This document shows positions 43,553 through 53,746 of a DNA stretch of 64,000 nt, one piece after another. The translations under genes and the position numbers were made by a program. Origin of the DNA: CAWATZ01 sp963784995 (GTDB taxonomy: Bacteria; Planctomycetota; Planctomycetia; Gemmatales; Gemmataceae); assembly GCA_963784995.1 (NCBI GenBank), contig CAWATZ010000013.1, positions 1,302,001 through 1,366,000 on the forward strand, read 5' to 3'. The notes under the pieces are model-generated. The model had not been told where the DNA came from and did no database searches. It was given only the letters and a program-made list of their open reading frames with translations. The stretch's first letter is position 1. Each line of letters starts with the position of its first letter.

Positions 43553-44470
43553 ATGTCCTTTCGCCTGTTCATTTACTACTGTGCGGTCTGTGGCGGCTGT
43601 GCCGCGTTTGTCGGCTGGGTGCTTGGCCGATTGGTCGTGCTGGAGAGCCAGATCGTCCGCACCGGGTTTCGCGGGCTGTTTCTGGGTATGATGGTGGCCC
43701 TGGGCCTGAGCCTGGTGGATTCGTTGTGGAACCAAACGTCCCGGCAGGCCCTGGCCATTACCGCCCGGGTCGGTCTGGCCGTGCTGGTCGGCAGCCTGGG
43801 CGGCCTCATTGGCGGGGTCATCGGCCAGCTGTTTTACAACCTGACGCAGCTGTCGGTGTCTTACGTCTTCGGCTGGACGATCGTCGGTTTGCTGATCGGC
43901 GTGTCGCTGGGTGTTTTCGATCTGCTGGCCAGCATGATCCGCCAGGAGGATTCGCGGGGAGCGCAGCATAAAATCCTCAATGGCGTGATCGGCGGCGGGC
44001 TGGGCGGAGTGCTGGGCGGCATCCTGGCGCTGAGCATGGAATCGCTGTGGGAAAAGCTGTTTCACCAGCCCAGCGGCAATTTCTGGAGCCCCTACGCCAC
44101 GGGCCAGGTCGCCCTGGGCGCGTGCATCGGCCTGCTGATCGGACTGTGCCAGGTAATCCTCAAGGAGGCCTGGCTGAAGGTGGAGAAGGGTTTTCGGGCC
44201 GGCCGGGAGCTGCTGCTGGAGCATGGGGAAATGACCATCGGCCGGGCGGAGAGCTGCGACCTGGGTTTGTTCGGCGACGCCGGCGTGGACCGGATTCACG
44301 CCCGGATCAAGCGCGACGGCGACGACTTCCTCCTGTGCGACGAGCACTCGACCTCGGGCACCTGGGTCAATGACGTGCGGATCAATGGCTCGCACCGGCT
44401 GCATTCCGGCGACCTGATCCGGGTGGGCAAGAGCCTGGTCCGCTTCGGGGAACGGCAGAAACGGGAGTGA
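43553..44470 (+). CDS. Multi-spanning membrane protein with C-terminal FHA domain
   Basis: 305 residues, intact. Five to six hydrophobic segments with many glycines ('AVCGGCAAFVGWVLGRL', 'VGLAVLVGSLGGLIGGVIG', 'GWTIVGLLIGVSLGVFDLL', 'LNGVIGGGLGGVLGGILAL') are followed by a cytoplasmic FHA domain from about residue 215. The FHA motif residues are all present: 'IGRAES', 'DRIHARI' (Arg/His), 'STSGTWVNDVRI' (Ser/Thr-Gly, Asn). FHA domains bind phosphothreonine, so the partner may be a Ser/Thr kinase substrate, which are common in planctomycetes. GAGAAG lies 3-8 bases before ATG 43553. It lies between two zinc-ribbon proteins on the same strand, only 6 bases before the next start, so an operon is likely. 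Confidence 0.8.
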   Translation: MSFRLFIYYCAVCGGCAAFVGWVLGRLVVLESQIVRTGFRGLFLGMMVALGLSLVDSLWNQTSRQALAITARVGLAVLVGSLGGLIGGVIGQLFYNLTQLSVSYVFGWTIVGLLIGVSLGVFDLLASMIRQEDSRGAQHKILNGVIGGGLGGVLGGILALSMESLWEKLFHQPSGNFWSPYATGQVALGACIGLLIGLCQVILKEAWLKVEKGFRAGRELLLEHGEMTIGRAESCDLGLFGDAGVDRIHARIKRDGDDFLLCDEHSTSGTWVNDVRINGSHRLHSGDLIRVGKSLVRFGERQKRE

Positions 44471-44476
44471 TCCTTC

Positions 44477-46689
44477 ATGCCCATTCCGGTCGTCTGCGTC
44501 TGCGGCCCGACGTACCACGTCGGCGACGAGTTCGCCGGCCGGCAGGTCCGCTGTCCGCACTGCGGCCAGGTGCTGACCGTTCCTCAGCCCGTTCCCGTCT
44601 ACCTTCCGCCCGTGCCGGCGACGCTCCTCGCACATCCACCCGCCCCGGACAGCAATGGCGTTCCGCCCAACGAGCCGCCGGGTTTATCCCGGCGGGAAGA
44701 CCACCGGGATAAACCCGGCAGCTCGTTGGAAGAGGGGCCTCCGCTTCCCCCCACCGTCCGGCACGGTCCCCGGCTGTCCGCCCCCGAGTTCGACCTGGCC
44801 GCGCCGCCACAACGGCCCCGGTCCGGCCGCAGATGGGTTCTCCCGACGCTGCTGCTGTGCGGCCTGTTCGTGTCGCTGCTGCTGGGCTGTGTGGTGCTCG
44901 TGCTGCTCAACCCGGAACGCAACGAGGAGCGTTTGTCCGATTCATCGGTTCGCCCTCAGCAGGGAGAGGGTGAACCGATCAATCAGCAGGAGGGAACCGA
45001 CCCTCTCCTCCAACCCACAAGTACACACCGCGGAAAAGCCTGTCCTCCCTCCCCCGCCGGCAGGCACGCGACGAGACGGAGGAGGGTCAGGTCCTCCCCG
45101 GGAGAATCCCACCCCACTCCCCGGTTCCTCTGTGGCCGACCTGGTCAAAGCACTGGAGGATCCAAAAGCGACCGACCGGGTAGAGATTGTCCGCGCACTG
45201 GCGACAATCGGCCCGGACGCAAGGCCGGCCGTCGGGACGCTGCTGCGCACGATGCGAGGAGCGCCGGCTCCGCTTCGGGAAGAATGTCTCGCGGCCCTGT
45301 TCAAGATCGGCCCGCCTGGGCCCGGCGACGCTGAACTGCTGCTGCCGCTGCTGACCGACGCCTCGTTGCCGGCGGGTCGCCGCTATGCCCTCGACAGTCT
45401 GGTGGAACTTGGACTGGCCGCGAAAGTGACCGCGGGACCGTTGGCCGGCTTACTCAAGGATGCCGATCCGGCGATCAAACGCAAGGCGGCCGTGCTCCTC
45501 GGCCAGATTGGGACCGGCGGCCCGCAGTCAGGCCCTGTCCGGGTTGCTGGAACTGCTGCGCGACAAGAACGAGGAAGTCAGCGTCGCCGGGCTCGCCGCT
45601 CTGGAAAAGCTCGGCCCGCCGGACAAAGCTGAGGTCGAGCTGTTCCGCACGGCCCTGGGTGACGACAGCCCGATGGTCCGGCGCTTTGCCCTGGCCGCGC
45701 TGACCGCCCTGGGCGAGGAAGCGGAGAAGGCCGTCCCCGACCTGATCGCTCTGTTCCAGCGCGAGAAGGAGGCTCAAGGGCGAGTCGAGGCCCTGGCCGC
45801 ACTGGGGAAGATCAAGCCAAAGGGCCGGGAGGTGATCGAGGTTTGCACCCGGGCCCTGGAAGACAGCGACAACGCGGTGGTCCGGCAGGCGGCGGCCAAC
45901 CTGGTGGCGGCGGCAAACGAGGCCTCAGCTTTGCCGGGTTTGCTCAAGGCCCTGGACCATGCCGACGCGGAGGTGAGCCAGCTGGCCGCAAAGGCCCTGG
46001 CGGAAGTCAAACTGGACAGGGGGCAAGTCCCGGCCCTGGCGGCTGCCCTGGAACGAGCCACCGGCGAGCAGGCGCGCCTGCGTCTGCTGGACCTGCTGAA
46101 AAACCTGGGGCCGGACGCGGCGGCAGCGTTGCCCGCCCTGCGCGCACGCTCAAGAACACCCAGGGCGAAGTTCGTCTCAAGTCCATCCAGACGCTCGCGG
46201 CCCTGGGTCCGAAGGCCCGGGACAGCGGGGAGGACCTGGCACCGCTGCTCAAGGATCCGGACCCCCGACTCAAGCTGGAGTCGGCCCTGACGCTGGCCGC
46301 GATTGAAGCGGAGGAGGCCAGGCAGGCCGTGGACCTGCTGGTGCCGGGCCTGCGCCTGGACGAGATGGTGGACCCGGCCACCCTGGAAGCAGCCCGGGCC
46401 CAACGCGATCGGCTGGCCGAGGCCCTCCTCAAGATTGGCCGACCCGCCGCCCAGCGCTTGATCGACGCCTTCGACGTCGATTTCGCGGGCGGCACTCTGC
46501 AGACGCTCCGGGGACACACCAATGCGGAAGCCCGGCTGGTCGTCCTTCAGGTGCTGGCTCGCCTCGGGGCCCGGGACCAGGGTCGGCCGGAAATCCTGCG
46601 CTGCCTGGCCCGTGCGGAGCGCGACCCGGTCCCGGCCATCCGCGCGGCACCGGCGGGAGGCCTTTCTCGCCGTTCAGGAACGGAAGTGA
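44477..46689 (+). CDS. Zinc-ribbon, membrane-anchored HEAT-repeat protein, several frameshifts
   Basis: About 735 residues joined. It starts six bases after the FHA stop. The N-terminus 'VCVCGPTYHVGDEFAGRQ' with 'CPHCGQVL' is a small zinc ribbon. A Pro-rich linker carries palindrome P4 in frame (44669-44727), then a membrane helix 'LPTLLLCGLFVSLLLGCVVL', a second linker, and HEAT-type helical repeats from about 45130 to 46680 ('VRRFALAALTALG', 'LESALTLAAIEAEEA'). Shifts are needed between 44940 and 45040 (at a small palindrome, 44944-44979), near 45530, near 46145 and near 46650; the last frame ends 'REAFLAVQERK' at TGA 46687-46689. HEAT repeats usually bind other proteins. The partner is unknown. 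Confidence 0.7.
44669..44727. repeat. Palindrome P4 inside a coding sequence (copy 2)
   Basis: 59 bases, same sequence as 41717-41775 except for a few changes, for example CCACCGGG for CCGCCGGG. It is read in the same frame as 'NEPPGLSRREDHRDKPGSSL'. Both copies sit in a Pro-rich linker next to a membrane helix. Confidence 0.9.
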
Positions 46690-46703
46690 GCGGGAGGTCT
46701 TTT

Positions 46704-46982
46704 CGACCCCTGCCGGCTTGCCCGGCAGGTGAAGCAGGTCACTGGCTAGAAGTGAAGGCGGAGCAACGCTTGTTTCTTCGACCCCTGCCGGCTTGCCCGG
46801 CAGGTGAAGCAGGTCGATAGCTAGAAAAGAAGGCAGAAGAACGCTTTTCTGCCCGTGCTTTCTAGCCAGTGACCTGCTTCACCTGCCGGGCAAGCCGGCA
46901 GGGGTCGAAGAAACAAGCGTTGCTCCGCCTTCACTTCTAGCCAGTGACCTGCTTCACCTGCCGGGCGAGCCGGCAGGGGTCG
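46704..46982. repeat. Nested palindrome, family P3 (copy 2)
   Basis: CGACCCCTGCCGGCTTGCCC occurs twice in direct orientation on the left and twice inverted on the right, with AGGTCACTGGCTAGAA-type and CGGAGCAACGCTTG spacers also inverted. The whole 280 bases form two concentric palindromes between the convergent HEAT and secA genes, a possible bidirectional transcript end. Confidence 0.88.
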
Positions 46983-47013
46983 AGAACGAAGTCCGTGGGG
47001 AATTGTCTTCGGC

Positions 47014-49065
<2,052 letters not shown>

Positions 49066-49151
49066 GAAAGGTCTCCTTGCGTCCAGCCGACCGACGAGGA
49101 TTGTCCTCTTCATCCTATCACAAGGAGTATCGTAACCGAAGGGCGTTTGCT

Positions 49152-49232
49152 GTCCGAGCCGCGCACGCAGCGCAGCGGAGTAAGCGGTCCGAACGCTCGG
49201 ACCGCTTACTCCGCTGCGTGCGCGGCTCGGAC
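49152..49232. repeat. Long intergenic palindrome upstream of secA
   Basis: GTCCGAGCCGCGCACGCAGC and following bases are matched by the inverse arm ending CGCGGCTCGGAC, with a four-base ACGC loop. It is about 38 base pairs and nearly perfect. It lies 87 bases before the secA start on the transcribed side, so it could fold in the secA leader. Confidence 0.88.
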
Positions 49233-49251
49233 TTGCAGGGGAAAGAAAAAA

Positions 49252-49302
49252 GCCTTTCGGTTCGCTGTACCACCTCTCCCATGGCCAGCGCGAACCGAAA
49301 GG
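49252..49302. repeat. Hairpin with conserved loop (copy 1)
   Basis: Arms GCCTTTCGGTTCGCT and AGCGCGAACCGAAAGGC enclose a loop containing CCACCTCTCCCATGG. A second hairpin at 49340-49387 has quite different arms around the same loop sequence. Confidence 0.8.
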
Positions 49303-49339
49303 CTCGAAGACTCTTGCAAAATGGCGCAGAAAGAAAAAA

Positions 49340-49387
49340 CCATCCGGTCCGACAAACCACCTCTCCCATGGCTGACGAACCGGATGG
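49340..49387. repeat. Hairpin with conserved loop (copy 2)
   Basis: Arms CCATCCGGTCCG and CGAACCGGATGG enclose a loop with CCACCTCTCCCATGG, as in the copy at 49252-49302. Stems differ, loop is kept. From 49388 to 49622 nothing else is recognised. Confidence 0.8.
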
Positions 49388-49622
49388 CCAGTCGTTCGCT
49401 CTCTCTCCCAGAGCAAACACTTCATTACCTATGCAATCCCTGGGCCAATCTTCCGGGCGTGCTGGGCAATGGCCCCGTCAGCAATCACAAGTCCCTTGCA
49501 AACAAGCGATTGCATCGACAGGAAAAATCCCTCTTGCTCCCGGTTTGCCAGGCTCCCCTTGCCCATCGCTCAGAAGCAAAGCGTTGGCTGCCCAGAGTCT
49601 GAGCGATACCAGCCCGCGCAGC

Positions 49623-49652
49623 AAAACACCGCGGAGAGGTCCTCCGCGGTGT
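49623..49652 (-). terminator. Intrinsic-type terminator of the RRM gene
   Basis: On the minus strand ACACCGCGGAGGACCTCTCC pairs with itself through CCGCGGTGT and is followed by TTTT. It lies 35 bases after the stop of the RRM gene, in the right orientation. Confidence 0.65.
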
Positions 49653-49687
49653 GCAGACAAAATGGGCACTGCCGCCCGGAAGGGCGC

Positions 49688-50092
49688 TCAATAGCCGCCG
49701 CGGTCGCGACCCCGGCCGCCGCCGTAGCCGCCACCGCCACCGCCGCCGCCGTAGCCGCCGCCACCGCCGCCGTAGCCGCCGCGACCACCCCGGCCGCCGC
49801 CGCCACCGCCACCGCCGTAGCCGCCGCCACCGCCGCCGCGGTCCTCGCGCGGCCGAGCTTCGTTGACTGTCAGGGCGCGACCGCGATACATCGTGTTGTT
49901 CAATGCGTCGATCGCCTTGAGGGCCTCACTGTCGTTGTCCATCTCGACAAAGCCGAAGCCGCGCGACCGGCCGGTCTCGCGGTCCATGATCACCTGGGCC
50001 CGAGCCACGTTACCGTACTGCTGGAAGAGTTTGAGCAGGTCGTCGGCGCTCGCATCCCAGACCAGATTGCCGACGTAAATGTTCTTCGCCAT
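49688..50092 (-). CDS. Glycine-rich RNA-binding protein with one RRM domain
   Basis: 134 residues. ATG 50092 follows AAAGG at 9 bases. The RRM has RNP2 'IYVGNL' at residues 5-10 and RNP1 'RGFGFVEM' at 44-51. The tail from about residue 88 is almost only Gly, Tyr and Arg. Such small RRM proteins bind single-stranded RNA and are often cold-inducible in cyanobacteria and planctomycetes. Monocistronic, with its own terminator. The G-Y-R tail is encoded by a low-complexity stretch prone to length change. Confidence 0.92.
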   Translation of the reverse strand: MAKNIYVGNLVWDASADDLLKLFQQYGNVARAQVIMDRETGRSRGFGFVEMDNDSEALKAIDALNNTMYRGRALTVNEARPREDRGGGGGGYGGGGGGGGRGGRGGYGGGGGGYGGGGGGGGYGGGRGRDRGGY

Positions 50093-50701
50093 TACAGGAC
50101 CTTTCCGCACCCGACCCTCGGAGAGACCGAACAGCCGTCACAAGAATGGAAACACGACAGCCGGCCAGGGTGATTACCCACGCGGGACCACCCCGAACGG
50201 TCCGGGGCACACTGAAAACCCTCAGAACCTCACCGCCTCCAGCCGATTCGACCGGAGCAATCGACGTTAGTCCAACCCGACAGAACCAGGCCAGCCCGCC
50301 ACGTTGGGGACCTGCCGCGGGCATCAGCAAAGCTCAACCCGTGTCGCGTCACCGCTTCCCTTCTCCAACCCCACGTGCCGTGGAACCGGCTTTGGATGCC
50401 GGGTGCCTGCCCTGGTCCGACCTCTGGGGCTGGATCGACCTGCCTGCTCGGATCTTTCGGAAGGGATCACTCGCGAGGGGGAGCACAACCACTCGAAAAA
50501 TGCTGAGAGGAGGGAAGATCTGGACCGGACGAATAGCTCTCCTACAATCAACCTACCAGGCTCATCCGCCGCTTGCGGATCGTTGCCCTTAACTGATTGG
50601 TATAACAGCCGAGAAGGGCAAAGTAAAGGCGCTTTTCCACGTTTTTCGCCAAATGGTTCCGGTCCTTGAAGGATTGGAGAAGCTGGCGTGAGGAGTCAAT
50701 G
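50093..50701. other. Divergent intergenic region
   Basis: No convincing gene lies in these 600 bases between the RRM gene (minus strand) and the aldolase (plus strand). Short frames present are G+C-driven shadows. TATAAC at 50599-50604 is the only -10-like hexamer noticed, without a good -35 partner. Confidence 0.4.
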
Positions 50702-51481
50702 ATGGGGGCCGCGCTGAAAAGTCTGCTGACCCAGGAGCGTCTCTTGCGTGTCTGTTTGCTGGGCCAGTTCTGTTCTCCCAAGCTGGTCGAGATGCTTGCC
50801 TGGCAAGGCGGTTTCGACGGCGTCTGGTTCGACCAGGAGCACGTCGGTCTGACGATCCCGCAGATCGAGGAGGCCGCCCGCGCCGCCCGGGCCTGCGGCA
50901 TTCCCTCGTTCGTCCGGCTGCACGCCACCGATTATGCCACGGTGATGCGGCCGCTGGAGGCCGGGGCCGGCGGCATCATGGCGTCGATGGTCCGGAGCGC
51001 CCGCCAGGCCGAGGAGATCGTCCGCTGGGCCAAGTTCCAGCCGCGCGGCTGCCGGGGCGTCAACGGCACCGGCGTCGATAACCGCTATGGGCTGTACCCG
51101 GGCGGCAACTACTTCCAGCGGGCCAACGCCGAGACGCTGGTGATCCTTCAGATCGAGCATCAGGACGCCGTCGGCGAGATCGAGGCGATTGCAGCCATTG
51201 CCGACGTGGATTGTCTGTTCATCGGCCCGGCCGACCTGAGTCAATCGATGGGCCTGTCCGGTCAGTGGGAGCATCCGGCGGTGTGGCAGGCGGTGGAGCG
51301 GGTGGCCCGGGCGTGCAAGAGCAACAATCGGCCGTGGGCGATCCTGCCGCTCAATCCAGGGCACGCCCGGCGCTGTGTGGAGCTGGGCTGCAGGATGCTG
51401 TCGATCGGGGCGGATGCGTGGTTTTTCCAGCGCGGCATCCAGGCATTTCAGGAGGAGTTTGCGGAGTTTTTCAAGGGGTGA
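50702..51481 (+). CDS. HpcH/HpaI aldolase/citrate lyase family protein
   Basis: 259 residues, intact. GAGGAG lies 6 bases before ATG 50702; ATG 50699 is too close. The family catalyses reversible aldol cleavage of 2-oxo acids in a TIM barrel with a bound divalent metal. Visible family blocks: 'GFDGVWFDQEHVGLTI' near residues 37-52, 'PSFVRLHATDYATVMRPLEA' with the barrel Arg, 'GAGGIMASMVRSARQAEEIV', 'LQIEHQDAVGEIEAI' with the metal-ligand Glu and 'CLFIGPADLSQSMG' with the metal-ligand Asp. Closest in style to 2-keto-3-deoxy-glucarate aldolases. The exact substrate cannot be told. No operon partner is obvious. Confidence 0.88.
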   Translation: MGAALKSLLTQERLLRVCLLGQFCSPKLVEMLAWQGGFDGVWFDQEHVGLTIPQIEEAARAARACGIPSFVRLHATDYATVMRPLEAGAGGIMASMVRSARQAEEIVRWAKFQPRGCRGVNGTGVDNRYGLYPGGNYFQRANAETLVILQIEHQDAVGEIEAIAAIADVDCLFIGPADLSQSMGLSGQWEHPAVWQAVERVARACKSNNRPWAILPLNPGHARRCVELGCRMLSIGADAWFFQRGIQAFQEEFAEFFKG

Positions 51482-51503
51482 GAGGGCGATTCGCACGTTT
51501 TGC

Positions 51504-51591
51504 GACCCCGGGTTGCGCTGCGCTCCACCCGGGGCTTTACTCCGGGTTTTGGGACTAAAGCCCCGGGTGGAGCGCAGCGCAACCCGGGGTC
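51504..51591. repeat. Intergenic palindrome overlapping the end of the pnp frame
   Basis: GACCCCGGGTTGCGCTGCGC through ACCCGGGGCTTTA is matched by its inverse ending GGGGTC, a 36-base arm with a 16-base loop. The right arm reaches into the 3' end of the convergent nucleoside phosphorylase frame and supplies its last codons. Confidence 0.9.
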
Positions 51592-52366
51592 GATTCCAGA
51601 AACCGCTCCAGCAGGTCCGCCATTCCCCGTGCCTGGCTCCGTGCGGTGGCCAGCACCTCCTCATGGGTCAACGGCTGATCGCTGAGTCCCGCGGCCTTGT
51701 TGGTGATGCAGGAGACGGCCGCGCACTCCATCCCCGCCGCGACGGCAGCCTCGACTTCTCGTGCCGTGGACATGCCGACCGCGTCTGCCCCCCACGACTT
51801 CAACGCGCGAACCTCCGCCGGTGTCTCGTAGCACGGACCGGTCACGGCCGCGTAAACGCCCGAGGCCAGCGGCACCTGCGCCTCCTGGGCCGCTCGCGCC
51901 AGCAGGGTCCGCAGCCGCGGCGAGTATGGCGTTTCGCTCCGCGGCAGCCGCCACCAGCAGGGCCGGGTGCAATCCAGGTGGTCGCTCAGACACATCAGAC
52001 TTCCCGGAGTGAGATGGTCCGCGATGCCGCCGGCGGCGTTGGTCAGCACGGCCACGGCAGCGCCAGGCGGGCGGCCGTTTGCAGCGGCAGCACCACGCGC
52101 TCCCAGGGATGACCCTCGTAGAAATGGAGCCGGCCCTCGAAGATCAGCAGCCGCACGCCGGCCCAGTCGCCCAGGCTCAAACAGCCGCGATGGCCGGTCA
52201 CGCTCGCCTCGGTCAGACCGGGAATGTCTGCGAAGGCGACCGAGGAGCGGTCCTGCAGCCGCTCGGCCACTGGACCCATCCCGGAGCCGAGGAGCAGGGC
52301 CAGCCGCGGCGGCGAGCGCCGGCAGTGCTGCTCCAGCTCGGCGAAGGAAACGAAGGCATTGTTCAT
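51555..52366 (-). CDS. Purine nucleoside phosphorylase, one frameshift
   Basis: Cleaves purine nucleosides with phosphate to base and ribose-1-phosphate (PNP/MTAP superfamily), about 270 residues joined. The first part, from ATG 52366, has 'LALLLGSGMGPVAERL', 'VTGHRGCLSLGDW' and 'GRLHFYEGH'. Near 52055 a one-base loss breaks the frame just before 'VAVLTNAAGG'. The second part holds 'VYAAVTGPCYETPAEVRAL', 'GADAVGMSTAREVEA' and 'SCITNKAAG', so all phosphate- and base-site motifs are present. The C-terminus 'STPGCAALHPGL' is encoded by the palindrome arm, which means the native end has probably been replaced. The frameshift looks like a sequence error or a very recent mutation. Confidence 0.82.
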
Positions 52367-52473
52367 GAAAGATCGGCTTTTCCGTTGCTGCCCGTGCGGG
52401 CGTCAGCTATCCTGAAAGATGAATTACCTCGAGCCGGCAGGACCGGCAAGGCAACTCCGAGGAACGAACCGCC

Positions 52474-53535
52474 ATGGCCAGCAGCACCGCACCGCAACAA
52501 ACCGCCCCCGCGCAAAAACCGGGTCGTCTTCCCCCCGACGAGAAGTTCTGGAAACGCTACTCGCCGCACCAGGAGGCGCCGCTCTCGGCGATCGCCTCGT
52601 TCGCGTTGCACTTCCTGGCGATCAGCGCTCTGATCGTGCTGGCCTGGCTGGGCTGGCTGGGCTTCCGCAAGACCAGCGGTGCCGTGCCGGTCGAGGCGGT
52701 GCGCTTCCTGGGCAGCGGTGGCGGTGGCGGCCGGCATGGCGGCGTGGGCGATGGCCCCGGCATCGGTAACGGCGCCGAACCGGTGGCAACGACCGAGACT
52801 CAGAACGATCCCAACCCGATCCCTCCCGACCTGCCTCGACCCAAGCTTGACACCAACGCCGTGGCCATGGCTCCGGTTGACCTTCAGCGCGACGACTCCT
52901 TCAAGCGCTACGTGCGAAGTGGCAACCCGAACCTGAACATCTTCAGGCAGGTCAATGCCGATGCCCTATCGAAGATGCGCGACGGTCTGCAGCCGGGCAA
53001 GGGCGAAGGCGGACCGGGCCAGGGCGGCGGCAAGGGGACCGGGACGGGGACGGGAGAAGGCGACGGCAAGGGCCCCGGCAAGAGCGGCGCCCTGACCCAG
53101 CGCGAGAAGCGGATGCTGCGCTGGACCATGCTCTTCAACACTCGCAGTGGCCAGGATTACCTGGCCCAGCTGCGCAGCCTGGGCGCTATCCTGGCCGTGC
53201 CGGCCGAAGGCGGCAAGTACAAGATCATCCGCGACCTGTCCGGCCGGGTGGCGCCGGCGCTGCTGGACGAGGACGTTTCCAAGATCCAGTGCATCTTCTG
53301 GGTCGATGAGCGGCCGGAGTCGGTGCGGGCCATGATGGGGGCGCTGCACTTGCAGATCGCGCCCCCCCATTTCGTGGCGTTCATGCCGCAGCAGCTGGAG
53401 AAGAAGCTCTACGAGATGGAGAAGGCGGCCTCCGGCGGCGTCAACGAGGACCTGATCCAGGAGACCAAGTTCGTGGTCAAGCCCGACGGCCGGGGCGGGT
53501 ACGTGCCCGAGGTGGACTCGGTGCGGACGCAGTGA
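52474..53535 (+). CDS. Membrane-anchored Gly-rich protein of unknown function
   Basis: 353 residues, intact. A 35-residue cytoplasmic N-terminus is followed by one membrane helix ('FALHFLAISALIVLAWLGWL', about residues 42-61), a Gly/Pro-rich linker, and a second Gly-rich stretch near 175-205 ('GKGEGGPGQGGGKGTGTGTG'). A C-terminal alpha/beta domain follows from about residue 215 ('LFNTRSGQDYLAQLRSLGAI'). The layout recalls TonB/ExbD-like or other envelope-linking proteins, but no motif settles it. AGGAA lies 9 bases before ATG 52474. It is divergent from pnp. Confidence 0.7.
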   Translation: MASSTAPQQTAPAQKPGRLPPDEKFWKRYSPHQEAPLSAIASFALHFLAISALIVLAWLGWLGFRKTSGAVPVEAVRFLGSGGGGGRHGGVGDGPGIGNGAEPVATTETQNDPNPIPPDLPRPKLDTNAVAMAPVDLQRDDSFKRYVRSGNPNLNIFRQVNADALSKMRDGLQPGKGEGGPGQGGGKGTGTGTGEGDGKGPGKSGALTQREKRMLRWTMLFNTRSGQDYLAQLRSLGAILAVPAEGGKYKIIRDLSGRVAPALLDEDVSKIQCIFWVDERPESVRAMMGALHLQIAPPHFVAFMPQQLEKKLYEMEKAASGGVNEDLIQETKFVVKPDGRGGYVPEVDSVRTQ

Positions 53536-53597
53536 TGATGCCCGCCGATTGTGTTGTTTATTGCGACTGAGAAAGAAAAAGGCCGACGCCCCTCCCA

Positions 53598-53696
53598 CCC
53601 AGGGCGTTGCCCTGGGCTATCGTGTTGCGCCCCTTCGGGGCTTTTCTCTTCCGCCCCGAAGGGGCGCAACACGATAGCCCAGGGCAACGCCCTGGG
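53598..53696. repeat. Intergenic palindrome, family P1 (copy 2)
   Basis: CCCAGGGCGTTGCCCTGGGC, then TATCGTGTTGCGCCCCTTCG, with the inverse arm ending at 53696. It sits between the convergent 52474-53535 gene and metG. The inner arm bases differ from copy 1 (GTTG for GATG) and the change is matched on the other arm (CAAC). Confidence 0.92.
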
Positions 53697-53746
53697 AACA
53701 GGCGAGGCGGACATTGCTTTCTGAGCCACAATAACAAGACGGACCT

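Noticed and set aside
49066..49425. Longer secA start with 120 extra residues
   Set aside because: The extension translates three palindromes and lacks similarity to SecA N-termini. GTG 49065 has an excellent ribosome binding site.
49866..50078. Coding potential opposite the RRM protein
   Set aside because: Shadow of a Gly/Tyr/Arg-rich gene.
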